DNA of 64,000 nucleotides, taken from the NCBI RefSeq assembly GCF_013459645.1, contig NZ_CP054861.1:4328001-4392000 (forward strand). Reading direction: 5' to 3'. The notes beneath the pieces are model-generated. The model was not told where the DNA came from. It worked only from the letters and a program-made list of their open reading frames with translations, and searched no databases. The position numbers and the translations under genes were made by a program. This DNA is from Martelella sp. NC20 (lineage in GTDB: Bacteria; Pseudomonadota; Alphaproteobacteria; Rhizobiales; Rhizobiaceae). Shown in pieces: positions 8,405 to 17,737 of the stretch; position 1 is the first letter of the stretch, and each line of letters opens with the position of its first letter.

Positions 8405-10804
8405 TCAGCCCTTGGGATAGGGCCATTTCCAGTCAACAATCTCCGGCATGTCCTCACCGTGTTCACGGACATAGGCGTGATGTCTGGTGCGCATGTCGTT
8501 GAGGTAGTTGATTGCCGCAGCGCCGCGCTCGCCAAACCCGCCGGCCCGTTCGATCGCGTCGATGGCCAGATGGTAGCGGTCGAGACGGTTGAGGACAACC
8601 ATGTCGAACGGCGTCGTCGTGGTTCCCTCCTCCACATAGCCGCGGACATGGATATTGTTGTGGTTGTGGCGGCGATAGGCGAGCCGGTGGATCAGCCACG
8701 GATAGCCGTGATAGGCGAAGATCACCGGTTTGTTCTCGGTGAAGATCGCGTCGAAATCGGCATCGCGCAGGCCGTGCGGATGCTCCTCCTTCGGCTGCAG
8801 CGCCATCAGGTCGACGACGTTGACGACCTTGACCTTCATTTCCGGCAGTTTCTGGCGCAACAGATCGACGGCGGCCATCATTTCCAGCGTCGGCACATCG
8901 CCGGCAGCCGCGATCACCACGTCGGGCTCCTCGCCATCGGGCACATTGCTGGCCCAGCGCCATTCGCCAAGACCGGCCTCGCAATGCACGATCGCTTCCT
9001 CGATCGACAGCCATTGCGGGCTCGGCTGTTTGCCGGCCACGACCACGTTGACGCGGTTATAGGTGCGCAGGATATGGTCGCCGACCCACAGAAGCGTGTT
9101 GGCATCCGGCGGGAAATAGGTGCGCACCACATCCGCCTTCTTGTTGACGACGTGGTCGACAAAGCCCGGGTCCTGATGGCTGAAACCGTTATGGTCCTGC
9201 CGCCAGACATGCGAGGTCAAGAGATAGTTCAGCGACGAGACCGGCTTGCGCCATTCCATCGTCCGGGTGGTCTTCAGCCATTTGGCATGCTGGTTGAACA
9301 TCGAATCGATGATGTGGATGAACGCCTCGTAGCACGAGAACAGGCCGTGACGGCCCGTCAGCAGATAGCCTTCCAGCCAGCCCTGGCACAGATGCTCGCT
9401 CAGCACTTCCATGACCCGGCCATCGCGGGCGATGCCCTCGTCATATTCGAGAATATCGGCCATCCACACCCGGTCGGTGACCTTGAACACGTCCTGAAGC
9501 CGGTTCGAGGCGGTTTCGTCCGGCCCCATCAGCCGGAAATTGCGCTCGTTCTTGTTGAGCTTCATCACCTCGGCGAGCAGCATGCCGAGATGTTGGGTGG
9601 CGGACGCCATCACCTCTCCGGGCTGCTTCACATCGACGGCCAGTGCCCGGAAGTCGGGCATGTTCAGTTCCTTGCGCAACAGACCGCCATTGGTGTGCGG
9701 ATTGGCGCTCATCCGGCGGTTGCCGGCAGGGGTCAGGGCCTTGAGTTCCGGCGCGAGACGGCCATCTTCGTCAAACAGCTTTTCCGGCGCGTAGCTGCGC
9801 ATCCATTCTTCCAGCAAGACGCGATGCTCACCGTTCTGGCGGGCCTCGGCGATCGGCACCTGATGGGCGCGCCAGAAATTCTCGACCTTCTTGTTGTCGA
9901 CGAATTTCGGCCCGGTCCAGCCCTTGGGGCTGCGCAGAATGATCATCGGCCAGCGCGGCATTTCATAAACCGTGCCGTCGGCCCGCGCCGTCTCCTGGAT
10001 TTCGCGGATGCGGGCGTAGCAATCCTCCATCACCTCGGCCATGCGCTGATGCATGTATTCCGGGTCGTCGCCTTCCACATAGAACGGCTCATAGCCGTAG
10101 CCGGTGAACAGAGCGGTCAGGTCCGCCTTCTTCATGCGGGCAAGCACCGTCGGATTGGCGATCTTGTAGCCGTTCAGGTGCAGGATCGGCAGCACCGCGC
10201 CGTCAACGATCGGGCTCAGGAACTTGTTCGAATGCCACGAGGCCGCAAGCGGTCCGGTCTCGGCCTCGCCATCGCCGACGACGCAGGCGACGATCAGGTC
10301 GGGGTTGTCGAAGGCCGCGCCGAAGGCATGCACCAGCGCGTAACCGAGTTCCCCGCCTTCGTGGATCGATCCGGGCGTTTCCGGCGCGACATGGCTCGGG
10401 ATGCCGCCGGGGAACGAGAACTGCCTGAACAGTTTCTGCATGCCCTCCTCATCCTCGGTGATCTGCGGATAGATCTCCGTATAGGTCCCGTCGAGATAGG
10501 CATTGGCCACAAGCCCAGGACCGCCATGGCCGGGACCGCAGATATAGATCATGTCCGCATCGTATTTCTTGATGATGCGGTTGAGATGGACATAGAGGAA
10601 GTTGAGGCCCGGCGTGGTGCCCCAGTGGCCGAGCAGGCGCGGCTTCACATGTTCGGCGGCCAGCGGCGCCTTCAGCAGGGGATTGTCCATCAGATAAATC
10701 TGGCCGACCGACAGGTAGTTTGCCGCCTGCCAGTATCTGTTCATCAGGTCGAGTTCGTCCCGTTCGAGAATGTTGCGGGCGGCGTCGGGCGTAATCTGTT
10801 CCAT
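8405..10804 (-). CDS. xfp: Xylulose-5-phosphate/fructose-6-phosphate phosphoketolase
   Basis: 799-aa thiamine-diphosphate enzyme cleaving xylulose 5-P or fructose 6-P with phosphate to acetyl phosphate plus glyceraldehyde 3-P or erythrose 4-P. Motifs: [11 protein letters not shown] (~60), GPGHGGPG (~90), [11 protein letters not shown] (~180, the ThDP/Mg site) and [10 protein letters not shown] (~470). AAAGGGG sits 8-12 bases before the ATG at 10804; an upstream ATG at 10822 overlaps that SD and is less likely. It is co-directional with ackA, so acetyl phosphate can be converted directly to acetate and ATP. Length and motifs are intact. Confidence 0.97.
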   Translation of the reverse strand: MEQITPDAARNILERDELDLMNRYWQAANYLSVGQIYLMDNPLLKAPLAAEHVKPRLLGHWGTTPGLNFLYVHLNRIIKKYDADMIYICGPGHGGPGLVANAYLDGTYTEIYPQITEDEEGMQKLFRQFSFPGGIPSHVAPETPGSIHEGGELGYALVHAFGAAFDNPDLIVACVVGDGEAETGPLAASWHSNKFLSPIVDGAVLPILHLNGYKIANPTVLARMKKADLTALFTGYGYEPFYVEGDDPEYMHQRMAEVMEDCYARIREIQETARADGTVYEMPRWPMIILRSPKGWTGPKFVDNKKVENFWRAHQVPIAEARQNGEHRVLLEEWMRSYAPEKLFDEDGRLAPELKALTPAGNRRMSANPHTNGGLLRKELNMPDFRALAVDVKQPGEVMASATQHLGMLLAEVMKLNKNERNFRLMGPDETASNRLQDVFKVTDRVWMADILEYDEGIARDGRVMEVLSEHLCQGWLEGYLLTGRHGLFSCYEAFIHIIDSMFNQHAKWLKTTRTMEWRKPVSSLNYLLTSHVWRQDHNGFSHQDPGFVDHVVNKKADVVRTYFPPDANTLLWVGDHILRTYNRVNVVVAGKQPSPQWLSIEEAIVHCEAGLGEWRWASNVPDGEEPDVVIAAAGDVPTLEMMAAVDLLRQKLPEMKVKVVNVVDLMALQPKEEHPHGLRDADFDAIFTENKPVIFAYHGYPWLIHRLAYRRHNHNNIHVRGYVEEGTTTTPFDMVVLNRLDRYHLAIDAIERAGGFGERGAAAINYLNDMRTRHHAYVREHGEDMPEIVDWKWPYPKG

Positions 10805-11221
10805 GTCGATTTCCCCTTTCAAATGTAAGGTCGTTCCGATCCGCTATCGGTATCCAGCAAACCCGCCGTCCACGATATGATATAAGTCAATTTTCTCGCA
10901 CGGCGGTGTGGCGTTTGAAACCGAAAAGCCGGAACATTCGAGACTGGTTAAGACCTGGCAACCGGGCTCGGTCCAAAACAGCGCACCTTACAATACCTTG
11001 ATAATTGCAAAGCCCCGTTCAAGAGCCTACCTCATCAAAGATGTCACGGGTTTGACGGGCGATACGATTTCCACCCCCCGCCGAGCCCGAAAAATTACGC
11101 GCCGGACCTCGACGGCGGCGGCGGCTTCTGGCATGTGCTGGGCAACGCGGCTTCGTCGCCACCGCCGCATCACGCCGGAAGTGCTGCGATGCCCTGAAAT
11201 TCCAGACTGATTGAGACAACC
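10805..11221. other. 417-bp gene-free region between divergent xfp and trmFO
   Basis: Must hold the promoters for xfp (minus) and trmFO (plus). It has an AT-rich patch (GATATGATATAAGTCAATTTT, near 10874-10894) about 70 bp upstream of xfp. Short open frames in both directions have arginine/serine-rich translations with no family character, so I do not call a gene. I see no clear operator palindrome. Confidence 0.5.
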
Positions 11222-12622
11222 ATGTCCGAGCACAAACCCATCCACGTTATCGGCGGCGGCCTTGCCGGTTCCGAGGCCGCCTGGCAGATCGCCAATGCCG
11301 GCATCCCCGTCATTCTGCATGAAATGCGCGGCGTGCGCGAAACCGCCGCCCACAAGACCGACGGTCTTGCCGAACTGGTCTGCTCCAATTCGTTCCGCTC
11401 CGATGATGCCACCAGCAACGCCGTGGGCGTCATCCACGCCGAAATGCGCCTTGCCGGATCGCTGATCATGGCCTCGGCGGATAGCCATCAGGTGCCGGCC
11501 GGCGGCGCGCTCGCGGTCGATCGCGACGGCTTTTCGGCCGCCGTGACCGCAACGCTTGCCGACCATCCGCTGGTCACCATCATGCGCGAGGAGATCGCGA
11601 CGCTGCCGCCGGAGGACTGGGATCAGGCGATCATCGCGACAGGTCCCCTCACCGCGCCGGCGCTGGCCGAAGCCATCCAGCAAAAGACCGGCCGCGAGGC
11701 CCTCGCCTTCTTCGACGCGATCGCGCCGATCGTCCATCGCGACACGATCGACATGGATATCTGCTGGTTCCAGTCGCGCTACGATAAGGTCGGCCCCGGC
11801 GGAACCGGCAAGGATTACATCAACTGCCCGATGGACGAGGCTGAGTACAACGCCTTCATCGATGCGCTGATCGCCGGCGACAAGACCGATTTCCGCGAAT
11901 GGGAGGGCACGCCCTATTTCGACGGCTGCCTGCCGATCGAGGTGATGGCCGAGCGCGGCCGCGAAACGCTGCGCCACGGACCGATGAAGCCGATGGGCCT
12001 CACCAATGCCCACAACCCGCAAGTCAAGCCCTATGCAGTCGTCCAGCTCCGTCAGGACAACGCGCTCGGCACGCTCTACAACATGGTCGGCTTCCAGACC
12101 AAGCTGCGCTATGCCGCGCAGAAGGATGTGCTGCAGATGATCCCCGGCCTCGGCGAGGCCGAATTTGCCCGCTTGGGCGGCCTGCATCGCAACACCTACC
12201 TGAATTCCCCGGTTCTGCTCGACGGCACGCTGATGCTGAAAGGCCGTCCGGGCCTGCGTTTCGCCGGCCAGATCACCGGCTGCGAGGGCTATGTGGAGAG
12301 CGCCGGCATCGGCCTGCTCGCCGGTCGTTTCGCAGCCGCCGAGCGCCTGGGAAAAGAGCCGGTCGCCCCGCCGCCCGTTACGGCGCTCGGCGCGCTGCTC
12401 GGCCATGTCACTGGCGGGCATCTGGCCCATGAGGAGGAAGGCGGCAAGCGCTCGTTCCAGCCGATGAATGTCAATTTCGGGCTGTTTCCGGAGCTGGAGC
12501 CCGGCGCGCTGATCGACCCCGAGACCGGCAAGCGCCCGCGCGGCAAGGCAAAATCGAGCGTGAAAAAACAGATCATGGCGAAACGCGCGCTCGATGCCTG
12601 CAAGGCCTGGCTCGCCGCCTGA
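11222..12622 (+). CDS. trmFO: Folate-dependent tRNA (uracil-54-C5)-methyltransferase TrmFO
   Basis: 466-aa FAD- and methylenetetrahydrofolate-dependent enzyme forming ribothymidine 54 in the tRNA T-loop. Seen: FAD-binding [11 protein letters not shown] at residues 11-21, CSNSFRSD (~54), [24 protein letters not shown] (given here as family core, ~182-205), [23 protein letters not shown] region with Cys (~235) and [17 protein letters not shown] (~344-360). Length matches the family. It stands alone. Organisms with TrmFO typically lack the SAM-dependent TrmA. Confidence 0.96.
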   Translation: MSEHKPIHVIGGGLAGSEAAWQIANAGIPVILHEMRGVRETAAHKTDGLAELVCSNSFRSDDATSNAVGVIHAEMRLAGSLIMASADSHQVPAGGALAVDRDGFSAAVTATLADHPLVTIMREEIATLPPEDWDQAIIATGPLTAPALAEAIQQKTGREALAFFDAIAPIVHRDTIDMDICWFQSRYDKVGPGGTGKDYINCPMDEAEYNAFIDALIAGDKTDFREWEGTPYFDGCLPIEVMAERGRETLRHGPMKPMGLTNAHNPQVKPYAVVQLRQDNALGTLYNMVGFQTKLRYAAQKDVLQMIPGLGEAEFARLGGLHRNTYLNSPVLLDGTLMLKGRPGLRFAGQITGCEGYVESAGIGLLAGRFAAAERLGKEPVAPPPVTALGALLGHVTGGHLAHEEEGGKRSFQPMNVNFGLFPELEPGALIDPETGKRPRGKAKSSVKKQIMAKRALDACKAWLAA

Positions 12623-12640
12623 CATACGGGCTGGCGACGG

Positions 12641-13063
12641 TCAGCGCGCGTTCAGCATCCATGTGGAAACATCGGCGGCATCCTGTTCGCTTTGAAACAG
12701 GTAGTTGCCGCTGAAGAAATCCGCCTCGGGATAATCCACCTGCAGGCCGTTCGCCTCCGGCAGCGCCCTCAGGCGGTATTCGCTCTGCACCACGATGATC
12801 GCGTGTCCCTTGCCGCGCCGCGACCGGTATATGCCGACCTTGCCGTCTTCGAGCCGCAGGAAGAAGGTCTCCATCTCCTTGTCGCCGATCACGGTCGCCG
12901 CCCGCGCATCGGGATAGCTGCGTCGAAACTCGCTAGCCGCCCATTTATAGGTCTCGTCGACCGAAACATCCGACGCGGCGGGCTGGCTCTTGGGACGGAG
13001 CAGGAAATAGTAGGCTGCGATGACGGCCACAATGGCAATTGCGACCCAGATCCAAGTTTCCAT
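12641..13063 (-). CDS. Membrane-anchored protein of unknown function
   Basis: 140 aa. Residues 4-22 form one transmembrane helix (IWVAIAIVAVIAAYYFLL) with a short outside N-terminus, followed by a ~115-residue soluble domain rich in charged residues and no motif I recognise. It contains no cysteine. GAGGAAG lies 8 bases before the ATG. The stop is 18 bp from the convergent trmFO stop. Codon use looks like its neighbours, and the start signal supports a real gene. Confidence 0.75.
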   Translation of the reverse strand: METWIWVAIAIVAVIAAYYFLLRPKSQPAASDVSVDETYKWAASEFRRSYPDARAATVIGDKEMETFFLRLEDGKVGIYRSRRGKGHAIIVVQSEYRLRALPEANGLQVDYPEADFFSGNYLFQSEQDAADVSTWMLNAR

Positions 13064-13179
13064 GCGCCCACTTCCTCTGCTGCTGCATCACGCGCGCCCT
13101 GCCCCGGATGAGAATGCTGGATGGTGAAAGCGAGTGCCCAGAACCGGCAGGAGAACCCAAGGTCGACGCGTTATATAAA

Positions 13180-14031
13180 TCAAAACTTACGAAACAGCAA
13201 AGAGCGCATCATCGCGAATTGCCTCTTCCACTGTGGCGGCTGGATTGAAATATCGAGCACATTTTCTCCCAAACCCTCGGCCTTTACAAGAATGTTCTTG
13301 CAGGTCGCCATTGGCAGGTAGGCGGGCGCGATTTCCCCTGGAATTGAGCCTTGCGCGCCGAACTTCTCAAGATGGGAGCGGCCGAACCCGGCAAAGGCGC
13401 GGATCGCATTGCCCACCCGGTCGCGATCGCTGGCGATCAGGAATGATTCGCGGTCGAGCCCGGTCGCCGACAGGATTTCGGTCGGAATGAAGACCTGGCC
13501 GTTGGCGCGATGCCGGCTCAGCAGCAGCAGCGAGCCCGCCACCGCCTGCGCCACGCCGGCATGGCCGGCAGCCGTGGAAGCAGCGGCTGCCCTTTCGGGG
13601 TCGAGCACCATGCTCGCAAGCTGGATCAGGGCGGAGGCGGTTTCGCCGGCATAGCCTTCGAAATCGGAAAGACTGCCCATCGGGTCGTCATAGAGATCGA
13701 ATATCCGGGCCTCGCTCATGCCGATCAGCGGGGCTGCCGGCAGGCGGTATGTTTCAAGCGTCCGCAACAGACGGGCGGCAAGCGGATTGCGCTCGCTTTC
13801 GCCATGGCCGCCCCCTTCCAGCACGTCGCGCCAGTATTGCAGGCGCACCTCGCCGGGCAGCGGCTCGCTGATCCGCTCGCGCACACGCGCGAGTTCAGCA
13901 TTGAACAGGTAGAGCGCCGTCAGCCCCGCGCGATGTTGGGCAGGGGAAAGCAGCACGGCGAGGTAGCGATCGCGATCGGCCTCGCGAAGCTCGGCGAGCA
14001 GCGGGTCCTGCCTTTCGGTTGCTTCGGCCAA
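13180..14031 (-). CDS. Squalene/phytoene synthase-like protein, NDUFAF6-type
   Basis: 283 aa of the trans-isoprenyl diphosphate synthase fold. Of the two aspartate-rich motifs of true squalene/phytoene synthases, only a DLYDDP-type sequence (~112) is clear; the second region reads DRDRVGNAIRAF and lacks the standard DxxxD. This pattern resembles the mitochondrial complex I assembly factor NDUFAF6 and its alphaproteobacterial relatives more than a carotenoid enzyme. TTG start, supported by GGAG 6 bases upstream. It lies 46 bp downstream of an NDUFAF3-like gene. No other terpenoid genes are nearby. Confidence 0.8.
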   Translation of the reverse strand: MAEATERQDPLLAELREADRDRYLAVLLSPAQHRAGLTALYLFNAELARVRERISEPLPGEVRLQYWRDVLEGGGHGESERNPLAARLLRTLETYRLPAAPLIGMSEARIFDLYDDPMGSLSDFEGYAGETASALIQLASMVLDPERAAAASTAAGHAGVAQAVAGSLLLLSRHRANGQVFIPTEILSATGLDRESFLIASDRDRVGNAIRAFAGFGRSHLEKFGAQGSIPGEIAPAYLPMATCKNILVKAEGLGENVLDISIQPPQWKRQFAMMRSLLFRKF

Positions 14032-14077
14032 TGGTTTCTCCGGTATCAGGGCGATAAGGGCGACGCCGGCGTATGAG

Positions 14078-14464
14078 CTATACCGCGATCAGCGCCGCGG
14101 CGACCGCGCGGGATTCGTCCAGCAGAATATTATAGGTCCTGACCGCTGCACCCGTATTCATCGGATCGGCGACAATGCCGCGCTCCTTGAGCGCCTGCTT
14201 CAGCGGGCGCGGCAGCAGCGAGAGTTCCGCGCCCGTGCCGACCAGCAGAACCTCGATCCCGCCCGCTTCCTCAAGCACACGCTCGAACGTCTCGACCGTC
14301 ATATCCTGCGGCGCGGTCACATCCCAGCCGTGAATGCCGGAGGGCAGGCACAGCAGCGAGCCGCGATGCGACATGTCGGCAAAGCGAAAGCCGCCATTGC
14401 CGTAGGTGTCGATCGGCGCGCGACCGGGAAAATGCGCCTCGCGTATTTCGATGCCGCGCGCCAT
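14078..14464 (-). CDS. Mth938-like (DUF498) protein, NDUFAF3-type
   Basis: 128-aa single-domain protein of the DUF498/Mth938 family, which includes the human complex I assembly factor NDUFAF3. Core: FPGRAPIDTYGNGGFRFADM region, LCLPSGIHGWDV, VEVLLVGTGAELSLLP-like strand (~77-88) and GIVADPMNTGAAVRTYNIL (~102-120). The ATG at 14464 is 4 bases past the secDF stop, so the pair is translationally close-coupled; a longer frame would overlap secDF. In mitochondria NDUFAF3 helps join the Q-module of complex I; a matching role here is inferred. Confidence 0.85.
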   Translation of the reverse strand: MARGIEIREAHFPGRAPIDTYGNGGFRFADMSHRGSLLCLPSGIHGWDVTAPQDMTVETFERVLEEAGGIEVLLVGTGAELSLLPRPLKQALKERGIVADPMNTGAAVRTYNILLDESRAVAAALIAV

Positions 14465-14468
14465 GTCG

Positions 14469-17027
14469 TCAGACCGTCTCCACCGTGCCCTGCTCTTCCG
14501 GCGCGCCCTCATCCTTCTTCTTGTTGAAGGTGTCGGGACGCAGCTTGAAGGCGATCAGCACGGGGGCCGCGATATAGATCGAGGAGAAGGTGCCGATCGC
14601 CACGCCGAACAGCATGGCGAAGGTGAAGGAGCGGATCACCTCGCCGCCGAAGACATAGAGGGCTGCCAGCGCCAGCATGGTGGTCACCGCCGTCAGGATG
14701 GTGCGCGACAGCGTATGATTGATCGAGATGTCGATCAGTTCCGGCAGCGGCATCTTCTGGTAGCGCCTCAGATTTTCGCGGACGCGGTCATAGACCACCA
14801 CGGTATCGTTGAGCGAATAGCCGACGATCGTCAGCACCGCCGCGATGCTGGTGAGGTTGAACTCGACCCCCGTCAGCACGAATATGCCGATGGTCAGGAT
14901 CACGTCATGGGCGGTGGCGATGATCGCGCCGACGGCGAACTGCCATTCGAATCGGAACCAGATATACATCAGGATCGCGATCAGCGAGGCGAGAACGCCG
15001 ATGGCCGCCGACCGGCTGAGCTCGCCCGAGACAACCGGACCGACCACCTCGACGCGCGAGAACGTGTAGTCATCCTGAAGCGCGGTGCGGATCTTCGAGA
15101 TCGCGCTCTGCTCGGCATTCGCGCCGCCGTCCTGCGCCGGGATGCGGATCAGCACGTCCTTGTCGGAGCCGAAGCCCTGGGCCTGCACCGCGCCGATATT
15201 GAGCTCGTTCAGCCGGGTGCGGATATCCGACATGTCCGCCGCCCCGGATTTGGCTTCCACCTGCACGACCGAGCCGCCGGTGAAGTCGATGCCGAGATTC
15301 ATGCCGCGGGTGCCGAAGCCGACGACCGAGGCGATGACCAGCACCACGGAGACGATGAAGGTCACCTTGCGGAAGTTCATGAACGAGAAGTTGATGCCGT
15401 CGAACATGCCGGTGCGGATGCCCTTCGGCAGTTCCTTCGGCCGCTTGCGGCGCACCCATTCGGCAATCATCCAGCGGGTCAGGTAGAAGGCGCTGAAGAT
15501 CGTGGTGATGATGCCGATCGCAAGCGTCACCGCGAAGCCGCGGACCGGACCGGAGCCGAGGAAGAACAGGATGACGGCGGCAATCAGCGTCGTCAGGTTG
15601 GCATCGATGATGGTGCCGAAGGCGCGCGAGAAGCCGGCATCCACCGCCTGCACGATGTTGCGGCCGTTGCGACGTTCCTCGCGGATGCGCTCATAGATCA
15701 GCACGTTGGAGTCGACCGCCATGCCGATCGTCAGCACGATGCCGGCAATGCCCGGAAGCGTCAGCGTCGCCCCGATAATACTCAGGAGCGCCAGCAGCAA
15801 CACGATGTTGAAGAGCAGCGCGATGTTGGCGACAAGGCCGAACATGCCGTAGAAAGCGACCATGAACACGACCACGGCGGCCGCGCCGATGACCGATGCG
15901 GTGACGCCGGCGCGGATCGAGTCGGCGCCGAGGCTCGGTCCGACCGTGCGCTCCTCGACCACCGTCAGCGTTGCCGGCAGAGCGCCGGCGCGCAGCAGCA
16001 CCGCAAGGTCATTGGCGCCCTGTACCGTGAAATTGCCCGAAATCTGGCCGGAGCCGCCGAGGATCGGCTCGTTGATCACCGGCGCGGAGACGATCTGGTC
16101 GTCGAGCACGATGGCGAAGGGGCGGCCGACATTCTGCTGGGTGGCCTGGGCGAAGCGCTGGGCGCCGCGCGAATCGAAGCGGAAATTGACCACCGGCTCA
16201 TTGGTGCGCTGGTCGAAGCCGGCATTGGCGTCAACGAGGTCCTCGCCCGAGATCAGCGCCCGCTTCTCGATCACATAGGGGACCGGCGGATCGTCCATCG
16301 AGTAGAGCACCTCGTCGCCCGCCGGCGGCCGTCCCTCGATCGCGTCCTGCGCGTTGACCGTGGTGTCGACCATGTGGAAGGTCAGCTTCGCGGTCTTGTT
16401 CAGAAGCGACTTCAGGCGCTGAGGATCGTCGAGACCGGGCACCTGCACGATGATGCGGTCGTCGCCCTGGCGCTGGATCAGCGGCTCGGTGGTGCCGAGT
16501 TCGTCGACGCGGCGGCGGATCACCTCGATCGACTGCTCGACGGCGGAGCGCATGCGGTAATCGATGCCCTGGTCCGTCAGCGTCAGGCGGATGAGACCGT
16601 TGCCGTCATCATCCATCGTGACTTCCTGGAAGGTGCCGCCGTTCAGCGTGCCGGCATTGATGTATTCGGCAAGCGGTTCAAGCGCGGCTTCGGCTTCCAC
16701 ATACTGCGCCGGATCGGTGACCCGAACCTGGGCGCTGTCGCCGGAACCGGAAAGGCCGGTATAGCGCACCTGCGCCTCGCGCAGGTCGGAGCGCACATCA
16801 TCGACCAGCGTGTTCAGCCGGTCGGTGACGATATCGTTCCGATCGACCTGCAGCATGATGTAGGAGCCGCCCTGAAGGTCAAGGCCGAGCGTGATCTTGC
16901 TGTCGGGCATCCACCCCGGAAGCTTCGACAATTGCTGGTCGCTGAAGAGATTCGGCAGTGCGATGGCAATGCCCACCACAACGACGAGCCAGATGAAGAA
17001 GGTCTTCCAACGGGAAAAATACAGCAT
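14469..17027 (-). CDS. secDF: Fused protein translocase subunit SecDF
   Basis: 852-aa fusion of SecD and SecF, the proton-driven accessory of the Sec translocon in the inner membrane. N-terminal helix at 9-26, SecD signature GLDLQGGSYIML (48-59), a large periplasmic P1 region (~60-350), SecD helices with GMAVDSNVLIYERIREERR region (~437-455), then a SecF half with GIDFTGGSVVQV (~573) and YSLNDTVVVYDRVREN (~760). About 12 membrane segments in total. Follows yajC in the same direction after 134 bp that contain a strong hairpin. SecD and SecF are separate proteins in E. coli and fused in many Alphaproteobacteria and Firmicutes. Confidence 0.97.
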   Translation of the reverse strand: MLYFSRWKTFFIWLVVVVGIAIALPNLFSDQQLSKLPGWMPDSKITLGLDLQGGSYIMLQVDRNDIVTDRLNTLVDDVRSDLREAQVRYTGLSGSGDSAQVRVTDPAQYVEAEAALEPLAEYINAGTLNGGTFQEVTMDDDGNGLIRLTLTDQGIDYRMRSAVEQSIEVIRRRVDELGTTEPLIQRQGDDRIIVQVPGLDDPQRLKSLLNKTAKLTFHMVDTTVNAQDAIEGRPPAGDEVLYSMDDPPVPYVIEKRALISGEDLVDANAGFDQRTNEPVVNFRFDSRGAQRFAQATQQNVGRPFAIVLDDQIVSAPVINEPILGGSGQISGNFTVQGANDLAVLLRAGALPATLTVVEERTVGPSLGADSIRAGVTASVIGAAAVVVFMVAFYGMFGLVANIALLFNIVLLLALLSIIGATLTLPGIAGIVLTIGMAVDSNVLIYERIREERRNGRNIVQAVDAGFSRAFGTIIDANLTTLIAAVILFFLGSGPVRGFAVTLAIGIITTIFSAFYLTRWMIAEWVRRKRPKELPKGIRTGMFDGINFSFMNFRKVTFIVSVVLVIASVVGFGTRGMNLGIDFTGGSVVQVEAKSGAADMSDIRTRLNELNIGAVQAQGFGSDKDVLIRIPAQDGGANAEQSAISKIRTALQDDYTFSRVEVVGPVVSGELSRSAAIGVLASLIAILMYIWFRFEWQFAVGAIIATAHDVILTIGIFVLTGVEFNLTSIAAVLTIVGYSLNDTVVVYDRVRENLRRYQKMPLPELIDISINHTLSRTILTAVTTMLALAALYVFGGEVIRSFTFAMLFGVAIGTFSSIYIAAPVLIAFKLRPDTFNKKKDEGAPEEQGTVETV

Positions 17028-17121
17028 GAAGGTCTCGGTTCGTCGGTTTCACGAAGCAGGCGGCAGCCCGGAAGGCGCCGCCTCGATCTCGGCGCTCTGG
17101 CCGAAAGCATGCAATGCAATT

Positions 17122-17154
17122 GCGGCCGAACCGCAGTTTTCACGGTTCGGCCGC
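17122..17154. other. 12-bp perfect hairpin between yajC and secDF
   Basis: Arms GCGGCCGAACCG and CGGTTCGGCCGC are exact complements around a 9-base loop, in the 134-bp gap 7 bp after the yajC stop. No U-run follows on the secDF strand. It could be a weak terminator, an RNA-processing site or a stability element separating the abundant small YajC from SecDF. Confidence 0.6.
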
Positions 17155-17161
17155 AAGGCAA

Positions 17162-17506
17162 TCAGGACTTGGCGTCCTCGGATTTGACCGGCTCGCCCTT
17201 GACGCGAACGTCCGAAACGTAGCTGCGCACGATGCGGATGCGAACGCCGTCGGCAATCTCGACCTCGAGTTCGTTGTCGTCGATGACCTTGACCACCTTG
17301 CCGACAATGCCGCCGCCGGTCACGACCTGGTCGCCGCGGCGGATCGCGCTCAGCGTTTCCTGACGCTTCTTGGCCTGGCGGCGCTGCGGCCGGATCAGCA
17401 GGAAATACCAGATCGCCATCAGCGGCACGAACAGGAAGATCATTTCCATGCCGGATCCGAACGGACCTGCGGCGCCTGCTGCCTGGGCGTAAGCCGTGCT
17501 AAACAT
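17162..17506 (-). CDS. yajC: Preprotein translocase subunit YajC
   Basis: 114-aa inner-membrane protein of the SecDF-YajC complex. A short periplasmic N-terminus (MFSTAYAQA) precedes one transmembrane helix (~21-39, MIFLFVPLMAIWYFLLI), then the family's cytosolic signature RPQRRQAKKRQ and GDQVVTGGGIVGKVV. The ATG at 17506 is chosen because GAGGAG lies 11 bases upstream; a TTG three codons earlier would be only 2 bases from that SD. Heads the yajC-secDF-DUF498-NDUFAF6-like run. Confidence 0.95.
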   Translation of the reverse strand: MFSTAYAQAAGAAGPFGSGMEMIFLFVPLMAIWYFLLIRPQRRQAKKRQETLSAIRRGDQVVTGGGIVGKVVKVIDDNELEVEIADGVRIRIVRSYVSDVRVKGEPVKSEDAKS

Positions 17507-17737
17507 CTTGATCAAAACTCCTCAAACCAGAACCGGGGCACGCCCCGCGTCACGACGGGGCCTGCCCCCGAGAATGTGTCGCCGGTATATAGTCGGAGCC
17601 CTGTCCAATGCAACAATAGCCTATGAAACACCGGCGCTTTTTGCGCTTTAGTGGCCATTTTGCCTGTGAATCGACCTTGCATCGGCCTCCGAAACGCGAA
17701 ATCTGAACGGCAAAGACCATGTCATCGGGAGAAAAAC

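Noticed and set aside
8300..10828. An 842-codon open frame on the plus strand.
   Set aside because: It is antisense to xfp, has no family character, and reflects the high-GC codon bias of the real gene.
10908..11210. A 100-codon plus-strand frame before trmFO.
   Set aside because: Its translation has no family character and an arginine/threonine-rich end; the region must contain the xfp and trmFO promoters.
14406..17222. A 938-codon open frame on the plus strand.
   Set aside because: It is antisense to secDF and yields low-complexity charged sequence; the minus-strand frame has clear SecDF signatures.
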